DNA of 33,064 bases from Prolixibacteraceae bacterium (GCA_016938055.1 JAFGVJ010000190.1:1-33064), one strand, 5' to 3'; counted from the first letter of the stretch, positions 17,714-27,260 are shown. Numbers and translations: made by a program. Notes: a model not told the origin generated them from the letters alone.

Positions 17714-19960
17714 ATGAAACTGACAATCCAATTAAGCCTGATTTTTTTTCTTTTGATGCTGGTCAACGCTTGTGTACAGCAAGAGGAAAAAGATCCCGTT
17801 GAACAGCAAGTAAGTAGTTTGCTGGCGCAAATGACCCTCGATGAAAAACTGGGGCAGATGATGCAGGTCAATTATTACGGGAAACCCGAAGACTGGAATG
17901 AACAGCTTAAGAACGGGCAGATTGGTTCTTTCCTGAACCTTTCGGGCGTGATAGATGCCAACGAAGTACAACGCATAGCGATGGAGGAGAGCCGCTTGGG
18001 CATTCCCTTGCTCATTGGTCGTGATGTGATTCATGGTTTTAAAACCATCTTCCCGATTCCCTTAGGAATGGCTTCCAGCTGGAGTACCGAAATGGCCGAG
18101 GGTGCCATGGAAATTGCTGCCAAAGAAGCCAAGGCAGCCGGAATCAACTGGACCTTTGCACCCATGATCGACGTTACCTGGGATCCGCGCTGGGGACGGG
18201 TTGCTGAAACCTGCGGTGAAGATCCATACCTGACCTCCCAATTGGGTGTTGCCATGATCAGGGGTTATCAGGGTAACAATCCTTCCGATTCGTTACGCAT
18301 TGCCGCTTGTGCCAAGCATTACGTGGGTTACGGGATGAGTGAAGCCGGCCGCGATTACAATACCACCTACATCCCTGAAGCCTTGTTGCGCAATGTGCAC
18401 CTGCGCCCATTCAAAGCTGCCGCCGATGCCGGATGTTTAACCTTTATGTCGGCCTTTAACGATTTGAATGGTGTGCCAACATCCGGGAACTACTTTACCC
18501 TGAAAACCATCTTACGCGATGAGTGGAAATACGATGGGATGGTGGTGAGTGACTGGGCATCCATCCAGCAACAGGTGGTTCACGGGTACTGCGAAACCGA
18601 CAAAGATGCCGCTGAAAAATCTGTTTTAGCTACCGTTGACATGGAAATGGCCAGCAGGTGTTACGATCACCTCAAACAGCTGATCGAAGAAGGAAAAATT
18701 ACCGAGGAACTGATCAACGAAAGGGTGGCCAACATTCTTCGGATCAAGTTCAAAATGGGTTTGTTTGAAAACCCTTATGTTGATGAAACACTGGCCGAAA
18801 GGGTAACGCTTACTGACGAAAACCTCGATTATGCCCGAAAAGTTGCCCGAAACAGCATGGTACTGCTGAAAAATGAAGCACAAACCCTTCCTTTGAAAAA
18901 AACCCAAAAAGTAGCGCTCATTGGTCCCATGACCAACGCCCCGCACGATCAGATGGGAACCTGGGTTTTCGATGGCGATGAGAAAAATTCAATCACGCCG
19001 CTGACCGCTTTTCAGGAAGTGTTGGGCAGTAACTTAAACTATGCCCTTGGCCTGGAATACAGCCGTGATAAAAGCCGTGCCGGTTTCACGCAGGCCCTGG
19101 CAGCTGCCCGTAAATCCGACGTAGTGGTTTACCTGGTGGGTGAAGAAGCAGGGCTTTCGGGCGAAGCCAACAGCCGCGGAATCATCGACCTCCCGGGCCT
19201 TCAGTCTGAGCTTTTAAGCGAACTTTCCAAAACAGGCAAGCCCATCGTTCTGGTGGTATTGGCTGGCCGCCCCTTGGGGATTGGTGCCGAAATTGACCTG
19301 AGCGATGCCGTTTTGTATGCATGGCATCCGGGAACCATGGCCGGGCCTGCTTTAACCGACCTTATTTTTGGCGATTACTCACCATCGGCCAAACTCCCGA
19401 TAACCATGGTGAAAGGTGCAGGACAAATTCCGTTCTACTACTACCGGAAGAATACTGGGAAACCAACCGATCCTGAACGAATGACCTATATCGATGACAT
19501 TCCGCGTAACTCCAAACAATTGTCGCTGGGATTTACCTCTCTGCACATCGACTATGGCGTTACACCGCTTTATCCCTTTGGCTATGGCTTAAGCTATACC
19601 ACTTTTGATTACAGCGAAGTTTCCTTATCTTCATCAGAGTTAATGATGAAGGGTGATTTGACAGCTTCGTGCACCATCACCAATATCGGTAGTGTGGCAG
19701 CCGAAGAAATTGTGCAATTGTACGTACGCGATTTGGTGGGTAGCCTTACCCGCCCCATCAAAGAATTGAAAGGCTTCACACGAATTGCATTGCAGCCCGG
19801 TGAATCAAAAGAAGTTACCTTTACCATTCAACCATCCGACCTGGAGTTTCACAATGGTGAAGCCTACGTGATTGAACCCGGAAAATTCAGACTATGGATA
19901 GCCAAAGATTCCGAATCGGGCATAGCAAGCGAGTTTACGCTGCTTAATGAACAGAAATAA
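17714..19960 (+). CDS. GH3 beta-glucosidase lipoprotein (BglX-like)
   Basis: Real start likely ATG 17714 (MKLTIQLSLIFFLLMLVNAC lipobox), not 17600. GH3 motifs 'LLIGRDVIHGFKTIFPIPL', 'KHYVGYG', 'YDGMVVSDWASIQQ', 'LYPFGYGLSYTTFDYS', fibronectin III-like C-terminus. Confidence 0.95.
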   Translation: MKLTIQLSLIFFLLMLVNACVQQEEKDPVEQQVSSLLAQMTLDEKLGQMMQVNYYGKPEDWNEQLKNGQIGSFLNLSGVIDANEVQRIAMEESRLGIPLLIGRDVIHGFKTIFPIPLGMASSWSTEMAEGAMEIAAKEAKAAGINWTFAPMIDVTWDPRWGRVAETCGEDPYLTSQLGVAMIRGYQGNNPSDSLRIAACAKHYVGYGMSEAGRDYNTTYIPEALLRNVHLRPFKAAADAGCLTFMSAFNDLNGVPTSGNYFTLKTILRDEWKYDGMVVSDWASIQQQVVHGYCETDKDAAEKSVLATVDMEMASRCYDHLKQLIEEGKITEELINERVANILRIKFKMGLFENPYVDETLAERVTLTDENLDYARKVARNSMVLLKNEAQTLPLKKTQKVALIGPMTNAPHDQMGTWVFDGDEKNSITPLTAFQEVLGSNLNYALGLEYSRDKSRAGFTQALAAARKSDVVVYLVGEEAGLSGEANSRGIIDLPGLQSELLSELSKTGKPIVLVVLAGRPLGIGAEIDLSDAVLYAWHPGTMAGPALTDLIFGDYSPSAKLPITMVKGAGQIPFYYYRKNTGKPTDPERMTYIDDIPRNSKQLSLGFTSLHIDYGVTPLYPFGYGLSYTTFDYSEVSLSSSELMMKGDLTASCTITNIGSVAAEEIVQLYVRDLVGSLTRPIKELKGFTRIALQPGESKEVTFTIQPSDLEFHNGEAYVIEPGKFRLWIAKDSESGIASEFTLLNEQK

Positions 19961-19975
19961 ACCTAAATACGAATG

Positions 19976-20012
19976 AAGTGCCTTCGTTGGAGGACTGCTC
20001 CCGAAGGCACTT
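19976..20012 (+). terminator. Intrinsic-terminator-like hairpin between GH3 and GH16 genes
   Basis: aagtgccttcg (19976-19986) pairs with cgaaggcactt (20002-20012); inner ggag/ctcc; followed by tttctttc. Confidence 0.75.
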
Positions 20013-20038
20013 TTCTTTCGATAACCTAACAATAAAAA

Positions 20039-20842
20039 ATGATGAAAAATTACCTGATGATTTTGCTGATTGCATTCACCGCAGTGGCGTGCAACAAAGT
20101 GAAAGAACCTGCTTATGAGCTGGTTTGGAGCGATGAGTTCGACTACCAGGGTTTACCCGACAGCTCCCGCTGGAGTTACGATACCATTGGCAATGCCTGG
20201 GGTTGGGGAAATCATGAATTGCAATACTACACGGCCAACAGGATTGAAAATGCCGAAGTTTCGGATGGTACCCTGAAGATTCGTGCCCTGGAAGAGCCCT
20301 GGAACGATTTCAACTACACTTCGGCCCGCATCATCACCAAAGAAAAGGGCGACTGGCTGTATGGCCGGTTTGAAGTTCGGGCAAAACTACCTGATGGACG
20401 CGGTTTGTGGCCGGCTATCTGGATGCTCTCCACCGACTGGGAATATGGCGGATGGCCCCGCAGCGGCGAAATCGACATCATGGAAAACGTGGGCTACGAT
20501 CCCGATACCATTGTGGCTTCGGTGCATACCGGCAGTTATTATCATTCCATCGGTACCCAGCGGAACAATAAAATTTCGATCCCCGATAACCGTGAGCAAT
20601 TTCATGTGTATGCCATTGAATGGGACTCGGTTTCGGTCACCGCTTTTGTGGATGAAACGGCCTACTTCACTTTTGAAAAGGAATCGGACGATCCCAACGT
20701 GTGGCCTTTTAACAAGCGTTTCCATTTACTGCTGAATGTTGCCGTGGGTGGCGACTGGGGCGGAATTCACGGCATTGCCGATGGAATTTTTCCGGCCATC
20801 ATGGAAATCGATTATGTAAGAGTGTATCAAAAAACAAAATAA
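20039..20842 (+). CDS. GH16 endo-beta-glucanase (laminarinase-like) lipoprotein
   Basis: Lipobox 'FTAVAC'; catalytic motif 'GEIDIMENVG'; 'LVWSDEFDYQGLPDSSRWSYD', 'GRGLWPAIWML', 'RFHLLLNVAVGGDWGG'. Confidence 0.95.
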   Translation: MMKNYLMILLIAFTAVACNKVKEPAYELVWSDEFDYQGLPDSSRWSYDTIGNAWGWGNHELQYYTANRIENAEVSDGTLKIRALEEPWNDFNYTSARIITKEKGDWLYGRFEVRAKLPDGRGLWPAIWMLSTDWEYGGWPRSGEIDIMENVGYDPDTIVASVHTGSYYHSIGTQRNNKISIPDNREQFHVYAIEWDSVSVTAFVDETAYFTFEKESDDPNVWPFNKRFHLLLNVAVGGDWGGIHGIADGIFPAIMEIDYVRVYQKTK

Positions 20843-22596
20843 TGATCAGAATAAGCACCACTGTCATATTGATATTTTTTCTTTTTAACGCCTATTCACA
20901 AACAACAAGCTGTGACGATCCGGTTTGGACCGATGAATTTGATTATACCGGGGCTCCAGCTTCCGATAAATGGGGTTTCGATACCGGTGGAGGTGGTTGG
21001 GGAAATCAGGAACTTCAGACCTACACCAGCAAACGGGACAATTCCTGGGTCGCCGACGGAAAGCTCTTTATCAAAGCAATTAAAAGCAATAACGAATGGA
21101 CCTCGGCCCGACTGGTCACCAAAAACAAAGGCGACTGGCGTTATGGCAAAATTGAAGTTCGGGCAAAAATTCCTTCGGGAACAGGTGTTTGGCCGGCTAT
21201 CTGGATGCTTCCTACCGACAATGCCTATGGCTCGTGGCCCAAAAGCGGTGAGATTGATATCATGGAACATGTTGGTTATGAACCCAACCGGATTTATGGT
21301 ACCGTTCATACCGATGCCTACAACCATCGCCTGGGAACTCAAAAAGGGAGTAATACCATGCTGCCTACTGCTTATACCGAGTTCCATGATTATGCGGTGG
21401 AATGGGATGAAGAAAAAATTGTGGTGATGATTGACAATCAACCTTTTTTCACCTTCAAAAACGAATACAAAACCAGTAAAGAGTGGCCCTTCGACAAACG
21501 TTTTCACCTGGTTCTGAACATTGCCATTGGCGGAAGCTGGGGAGGCGCCAAAGGCATTGATCCCAATCTGGAGGAAGCCATCATGGAGATTGAACATGTG
21601 AGGATCTACAAAGCCAAGCCAATACCGGTCATTAAAGGAAGCGGAATGATTGTTCCCGGACAGGAAGTGAACTATTCAGTGAATAAGTATGATGGCTATC
21701 AATATGGGTGGAAGGTCCCCGGGGACGCTGTCATAGTCAACGGACAGGGTACCGAAACACTCACTGTACAATGGGGGGAAACTGAAGGGGCAGTAGCGCT
21801 TGAATTGATCGATGAGTGCGATACCATTGCTGCTGAACCGCTCAACATCCATTTTTTTACCGCTGAAGGAAGCTTTGAAATCATCAATACTGAATCAGAT
21901 TCTGTTCTGTGGAAAGTGGACAGCACCCTCAACAATACCGTTTCGATTCAAAGTGAGGAGCCCAACGATGTGAGGGTTAATTTTGACATTAGCTCTCCCA
22001 TCAAAAATCCGGGAATTTCCTATCACTTCGACACTCCGCATGATTTCAGTGAGGTGAATGAGATGGTGTTCTATCTAAAAGCGGAAGAAGGTCAAGCCCC
22101 TTCCAACATCCGAATTGACTTAATGGATGTGAATGGTGAGATTGATAAAAACAATCCCTTTAGAATTGATCAGATTGATCCAGGCAGTCACTATGTAAAA
22201 TATACCAATGCTTTTTATACTGGTGATGCTGCATCATTCAACATTCAAAAAGTAAAAAGTATTCGTATTTACTTCAATTACGGATCGAGCGGGAAAAAGG
22301 GCACAGGCTATTTTGTTTTCAGCCCCATAGAAATGAGAACGGAAAGAACTTCGGCTCCGTTGATCAACAAACAAGAATTTGAATGCTGGCCGAATCCAGC
22401 AACTGATTTTTTGATGCTGGACCAAGCATACGATGCTGTCAAAATTTATAACCTTCAGGGAGCCATCGTTCGTGTTGTTCCCGAGCATGAACTTGGTTCT
22501 GCTGTGCTCCAAATTCAGCACCTGCCCACGGGCTCTTATCTTTTGCAAGCCCTAAAAGGCGGGAATACCTTTCATGCAAAGTTCAGTAAAAAGTAA
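20842..22596 (+). CDS. GH16 endo-beta-glucanase with PKD-like region, uncharacterised beta-sandwich-like module and T9SS C-terminal sorting domain
   Basis: 'GEIDIMEHVG' catalytic motif; PKD-like 'GYQYGWKVPGDAVIVNGQGTETLTVQWG'; C-terminus 'FECWPNPATDFLMLDQAYDAVKIYNLQGAIVRVV...GSYLLQALKGG'. Confidence 0.92.
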   Translation: MIRISTTVILIFFLFNAYSQTTSCDDPVWTDEFDYTGAPASDKWGFDTGGGGWGNQELQTYTSKRDNSWVADGKLFIKAIKSNNEWTSARLVTKNKGDWRYGKIEVRAKIPSGTGVWPAIWMLPTDNAYGSWPKSGEIDIMEHVGYEPNRIYGTVHTDAYNHRLGTQKGSNTMLPTAYTEFHDYAVEWDEEKIVVMIDNQPFFTFKNEYKTSKEWPFDKRFHLVLNIAIGGSWGGAKGIDPNLEEAIMEIEHVRIYKAKPIPVIKGSGMIVPGQEVNYSVNKYDGYQYGWKVPGDAVIVNGQGTETLTVQWGETEGAVALELIDECDTIAAEPLNIHFFTAEGSFEIINTESDSVLWKVDSTLNNTVSIQSEEPNDVRVNFDISSPIKNPGISYHFDTPHDFSEVNEMVFYLKAEEGQAPSNIRIDLMDVNGEIDKNNPFRIDQIDPGSHYVKYTNAFYTGDAASFNIQKVKSIRIYFNYGSSGKKGTGYFVFSPIEMRTERTSAPLINKQEFECWPNPATDFLMLDQAYDAVKIYNLQGAIVRVVPEHELGSAVLQIQHLPTGSYLLQALKGGNTFHAKFSKK

Positions 22597-22597
22597 T

Positions 22598-24364
22598 ATG
22601 CATCATGCTATGGAAAAAAGAACCTATCTACTGCTTTCTCTTTTGATTTTCATATTTTATTCGGGCCTTGCACAAAACGGGTTTCTAAAAGCCGAGGCCA
22701 CAAAAATTGTGGATGCCAAAGGAAACGAAGTACTGCTCCGTGGCATGGGCCTTGGTGGCTGGATGTTGCAGGAAGGCTACATGCTGGAAACATCGCGCTT
22801 TGCCGGTCCGCAGCACCAAATCAAAAATACCATCGAAAAAACCGTTGGGACCGTTGCCATGAATGCTTTTTACGAAGCCTGGCTGGCCAACTACTGCACC
22901 AAACAAGATGTGGATTCCATGGCCGCCTGGGGCTTCAATTCCATTCGGCTGCCCATGCACTACAACCTGTTTACCCTTCCCATTGAAGTCGAACCGGTAG
23001 CAGGAGAAGATACCTGGCTTCAGAAAGGTTTTGTCATGGTCGATTCCCTGCTCGATTGGTGCGAAGTCAACCGTATGTACCTGATCCTCGATTTACATGC
23101 CGCACCCGGTGGCCAGGGCAAAGATGCCAACATTTCGGATTACGATCCGGAAAAACCCTCCTTATGGGAAAGTGCCGAAAACCAGCGAAAAACAATCGCG
23201 CTTTGGAAAAAGCTGGCCGAACGTTACCGCGATGAACCCTGGATGGGCGCTTATGACATCCTGAACGAACCCAACTGGGATTTCGACAATGCCGGTAACA
23301 AAAATGGTTGTAACTGCGAAAAAAATGAACTGCTCTGGCGTTTTTATACCGAAGCCATCAAAGCCATCCGCGAAGTGGACCAGAACCACATTGTGATCAT
23401 TGAAGGCAACTGCTGGGGGAACAATTACAAAAACATGCCCCACCCGAAAACTTTCGACAATAACCTGGTGATGAGCTTCCACAAATACTGGAACTATAAC
23501 AGGCTGGAAGAAATTCAATACATCCTCGATTACCGTGAACAATTCAAGGTGCCTGTATGGCTGGGCGAATCGGGCGAGAACTCCAATACCTGGTTTACCA
23601 ACGCCATTGCCCTGCTCGAAGCCCATCAGATTGGCTGGGCCTGGTGGCCTTACAAGAAAATCAACTCGGTCACAGGAACCGTCACCATTCCCAAGACTGA
23701 TGGATACCAGAATCTGCTCGATTACTGGAACGGAAACGGGCAACAGCCCACAAAGGAACAAGCCACCAACTGGCTGATGGAACAAGCCGAAATGATGAAG
23801 CTGAACAACTGCATGATCCGTTACGATGTAATTGATGCCATGTTTCGTCAGGCACAGGGCGATCAATCGGCCAAACCATTTAAGCACCACAGCATTCCCG
23901 GAACCATTGAGGCAGTCGATTACGATTTTGGTGCCAACGGAATAGCCTATTTCGATACCGATACGGCCAACTACCGTACCTCCACCAATAAAAGTACCGG
24001 CTGGAACAATGGTCGCAACTATCGCAACGATGGAGTAGATATTTCAAGAAGTACTTTAGATCAAAGCTTCTACGTAGGCTGGACCGAAGCAGGTGAATGG
24101 CTGCAATACACCACCACCGTTCCTGAAGATGCCGGGTACAGGGTCACCATTACTTACGCTGCAGTTGAAAAGCAGGGGAAAGTCAAGCTCCAGATAGCTG
24201 GAACCGACGGATACGAACTTATACTTCCTTCAACCGGAGGCGATCTGGAGTGGAAGAACATTAGCATCGACCATGTGGTTATGCCGAAAGGCACTCAACC
24301 CTTGAGATTAATGGTGCTTGAAGGTGGGTTCAACCTGAAATCCATTCATTTCGATCAACTTTAA
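22598..24364 (+). CDS. GH5-family (cellulase-like) secreted hydrolase with C-terminal CBM6 module
   Basis: Signal peptide '..LLLSLLIFIFYSGLAQ'; 'YDILNEPNWDF' and 'VWLGESGENSNTW'; CBM6-like 'YRNDGVDISRS...YVGWTEAGEWLQYTTTVPEDAGYRVTITYAA'. Start 22598 or 22610. Confidence 0.88.
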   Translation: MHHAMEKRTYLLLSLLIFIFYSGLAQNGFLKAEATKIVDAKGNEVLLRGMGLGGWMLQEGYMLETSRFAGPQHQIKNTIEKTVGTVAMNAFYEAWLANYCTKQDVDSMAAWGFNSIRLPMHYNLFTLPIEVEPVAGEDTWLQKGFVMVDSLLDWCEVNRMYLILDLHAAPGGQGKDANISDYDPEKPSLWESAENQRKTIALWKKLAERYRDEPWMGAYDILNEPNWDFDNAGNKNGCNCEKNELLWRFYTEAIKAIREVDQNHIVIIEGNCWGNNYKNMPHPKTFDNNLVMSFHKYWNYNRLEEIQYILDYREQFKVPVWLGESGENSNTWFTNAIALLEAHQIGWAWWPYKKINSVTGTVTIPKTDGYQNLLDYWNGNGQQPTKEQATNWLMEQAEMMKLNNCMIRYDVIDAMFRQAQGDQSAKPFKHHSIPGTIEAVDYDFGANGIAYFDTDTANYRTSTNKSTGWNNGRNYRNDGVDISRSTLDQSFYVGWTEAGEWLQYTTTVPEDAGYRVTITYAAVEKQGKVKLQIAGTDGYELILPSTGGDLEWKNISIDHVVMPKGTQPLRLMVLEGGFNLKSIHFDQL

Positions 24365-24405
24365 TTTTTCTTAACCTTGTCCTCAACCTTAATACTACCA
24401 GTCTA

Positions 24406-27162
24406 ATGAAACATCTTTTTTCAATTTTTCTGATCATTCTACTTCCTCTTCTTACTCTCAGTGCTCAACAAGTCGAAGGTTTTTTGCACGCCGATGGCAC
24501 CAGAATTTTAGATGGTAAGGGTGAGAATTATCTTTTGCGTGGTATCGGGACCGGTAACTGGATGCTCATGGAGGGCTACATGATGAAAACCGGTGGGATT
24601 GCCGGAACCCAACATGAATGGCGTGCACTTTTGAGTGATATCGTTGGAGAAGAGAAAACCAATACGTTTTTTGATGCCTGGTTGGCCAATCATTTTACCA
24701 AAACTGATGTGGATTCAATGCGTGCCTGGGGTTTTAACAGTGTGCGGGTAGCCATGCATTATTTGTGGTTTACTCCTCCTATTGAAGATGAACCCGTTCA
24801 AGGTGAGATTACCTGGTTGGACAATGGCTTTAACATGATTGATGAGCTGCTTGACTGGTGTGAAGCCAATGAAATGTACCTCATCCTCGACATGCACGGA
24901 ACGCCGGGGGGACAAGGTAAGAATGCCGACATTTCCGATTACGACCCCAAGAAACCATCGTTGTGGGAAAGTAAAGACAATCAGGATAAACTTACAGCAC
25001 TCTGGTATAAATTGGCCGAAAGATATAAAGATGAACCTTGGATTGGCGGTTATGACCTGATCAATGAAACCAACTGGGATTTTGAAAACAATCCTGACGA
25101 TGACAGCGGTTGGAGCAATACAAGAAATATCCCCTTGCTCAATATGCACAAACGTTTGATTGATACCATCAGGACCATCGATACCAATCACATGGTTTTT
25201 GTTTCCGGGAATAGTTGGGGGAACAATTACAGCGGTATGGATGAATTGGGAACTTACGATGATAATCTGGCATACACCTTCCATAAATATTGGAATACCA
25301 ACAACGAGAATGACCTGGATTGGATTATTGATAGGAGCGTACGTTTAAATGTGCCGCTTTGGATGAGTGAATCGGGCGAAAACTCCAATACATGGTTTAC
25401 CGATGCCATCGCACTTTTTGAAACCAACAACATAGGATGGTCATGGTGGCCGGTGAAGAAAGGAGGAATCAATAACGTTCTGCAAGTTGATTTTAACGAG
25501 AGTTATGACAATCTGGTTAAATATTGGCGAGGAGAAACCAACAAAAAACCAACGAGCGATGAAGCCTTTGAAGCGGTGATCCAATTGGCCGAAAATCACA
25601 AAATTGAAAATTGTCATGTTCAATACGATGTGATTGATGCCATGATTCGTCAACCTCACACCAACGAAACCAAACCCTTTGCTAAACATACTGTTGGAAA
25701 ACCAATTTTCGCAGCCGATTATGATTTGGGTAAAAATGGATTTGCCTATTTCGATGTTGATGTGGCAGACTATCATGTATCAGGACAGGATTACACTGCA
25801 TGGAATACCGGTTGGGCCTACCGCAACGATGGCGTCGACATTGAAACGTGCAACGATGTGCTCAGTAACGGCTACAGTGTGGGTTGGACCAACAAGGGGG
25901 AATGGCTGAGCTATACAATAAAAGTTGATTCAACGGCTGCTTATGACCTGAAGTTACGCTATGCCGCCAGTGGATCGGGGGGTAAGTTTCATTTTGAGCT
26001 GAACGGCATTCACGTTACACCTGTCATTACCCTATCGGCCACCGGAGGCTGGAGCACTTGGGCCGATTATTTGGTCGAAGATGTGGTGCTGGAAGAAGGA
26101 ACCCATCAGTTAAAGCTGTACATCGACAATGCCGGTTTCAATATCAATTACTTTGTGCTGGAAAATCCTAAAGCGCTGTCACAGTTGACTCCCGATTTTG
26201 TCCATCTTACGACCGATGGAACAGGTGAGGAACTTATATTGATGACCAACCTTGGCCTGGATTCACTTTCAGTCCCTGAACTAAGCGATTTTGAACTGAA
26301 AATCAATGGCTCGCCGGCAAACATTGTTGGCATAACCATGGATCCAGCGAATTCGAAAATCATCCGTTTGACTACTGATAATGGCTTCATTCAACGCGAC
26401 CGGTTGGTACTATCCTACAATGGGAAGAATCTTAAAACACCTGATCAAAGGGAATATGCTGCTTTTTCAAACCGGATAGTAGAAAATGTTTCACAGGCCT
26501 ACGTGGTGTTGCCGGCAAAAATTCAGGCCGAAGATTTTCTGGTGAACCAGGGTTTTCAGACCGAGGATTGCAGCGATACCGGCGGCGGTCTGAACCTGGC
26601 TTATGCCAACCCCGGCGATTTTGCCGATTACCCTGTTTATGTGGAAGAAGCAGGCAACTTTGTGATCGATTACCGGGTAGCCAGCAACAATTCTGGCCGC
26701 TTTAAAATGCAGCTGTTAAAGGATGGAGAACTGACCGATTTGCATACCATTACCGTATCGACCGGTGGATGGCAAAGTTGGAAAACCAACAGTGCTTCCG
26801 CTGCATTACCTCAGGGAAAAATTACCTTACGTCTGCAAGCGTTGAGCGGTGAATACAACCTGAACTGGTTTCAGGTGAAGAAGGACACAGGAACCGGAAA
26901 CGAATTTTTAAAAGAAAGGAAACCTTATTTCTCATGGACTGCTGACTCAAAAGCTTTGGTACTTCACCAACAAAGTGGATTATCAGGCACTGCTAAAGTT
27001 TTGGTTTATGACCTGACCGGGAGGCAACAAATCAGCCGCAACTTGCAGCTCAACGGCAACTCATGGCAGGTGATTGAAAACATCCTACTCTGCCCCGGGA
27101 TGTACCTGGTGAGATTTCAGCATGCTGAGACGCAGTTGGTTCAAAAGCTTTGGATTGAGTAG
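24406..27162 (+). CDS. GH5-family hydrolase paralog with two CBM6 modules, an intervening SwmB/Ig-like region and T9SS C-terminal sorting domain
   Basis: Clear similarity to the preceding ORF ('LLRGIGTGNWMLMEGYM', 'YLILDMHGTPGGQGKNADISDYDPKKPSLWES', 'PLWMSESGENSNTWF'); CBM6 'YRNDGVDIETC...SVGWTNKGEWLSYTIKV' and 'KIQAEDFLVNQGFQTEDC'; C-terminal 'AKVLVYDLTGRQQ...GMYLVRFQHAETQLVQKLW'. Confidence 0.88.
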   Translation: MKHLFSIFLIILLPLLTLSAQQVEGFLHADGTRILDGKGENYLLRGIGTGNWMLMEGYMMKTGGIAGTQHEWRALLSDIVGEEKTNTFFDAWLANHFTKTDVDSMRAWGFNSVRVAMHYLWFTPPIEDEPVQGEITWLDNGFNMIDELLDWCEANEMYLILDMHGTPGGQGKNADISDYDPKKPSLWESKDNQDKLTALWYKLAERYKDEPWIGGYDLINETNWDFENNPDDDSGWSNTRNIPLLNMHKRLIDTIRTIDTNHMVFVSGNSWGNNYSGMDELGTYDDNLAYTFHKYWNTNNENDLDWIIDRSVRLNVPLWMSESGENSNTWFTDAIALFETNNIGWSWWPVKKGGINNVLQVDFNESYDNLVKYWRGETNKKPTSDEAFEAVIQLAENHKIENCHVQYDVIDAMIRQPHTNETKPFAKHTVGKPIFAADYDLGKNGFAYFDVDVADYHVSGQDYTAWNTGWAYRNDGVDIETCNDVLSNGYSVGWTNKGEWLSYTIKVDSTAAYDLKLRYAASGSGGKFHFELNGIHVTPVITLSATGGWSTWADYLVEDVVLEEGTHQLKLYIDNAGFNINYFVLENPKALSQLTPDFVHLTTDGTGEELILMTNLGLDSLSVPELSDFELKINGSPANIVGITMDPANSKIIRLTTDNGFIQRDRLVLSYNGKNLKTPDQREYAAFSNRIVENVSQAYVVLPAKIQAEDFLVNQGFQTEDCSDTGGGLNLAYANPGDFADYPVYVEEAGNFVIDYRVASNNSGRFKMQLLKDGELTDLHTITVSTGGWQSWKTNSASAALPQGKITLRLQALSGEYNLNWFQVKKDTGTGNEFLKERKPYFSWTADSKALVLHQQSGLSGTAKVLVYDLTGRQQISRNLQLNGNSWQVIENILLCPGMYLVRFQHAETQLVQKLWIE

Positions 27163-27176
27163 AATTTTAACGGGTG

Positions 27177-27193
27177 TCGCGATTTTATCGCGA
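27177..27193. repeat. Palindrome tcgcga-tttta-tcgcga between convergent genes (possible terminator or dispersed palindrome)
   Basis: Perfect 6-bp arms, directly downstream of the 27162 stop and upstream of the convergent stop at 27261. Confidence 0.45.
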
Positions 27194-27260
27194 AGAAAAA
27201 GTTGCACTCAATTATTTGGGTTTTCAATTATTTACGGCGAATACCAATCGCCATACCCGA

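Noticed and set aside
20896-21597. 233-aa antisense ORF opposite the second GH16
   Set aside because: Mirror of a conserved GH16 domain; a similar antisense ORF (20387-20725) lies opposite the paralog, as expected from shared sense codons.
23162-23890. 242-aa antisense ORF opposite GH5, and 24715-25284 opposite its paralog
   Set aside because: Related to each other only because the sense genes are paralogous; no independent coding evidence.
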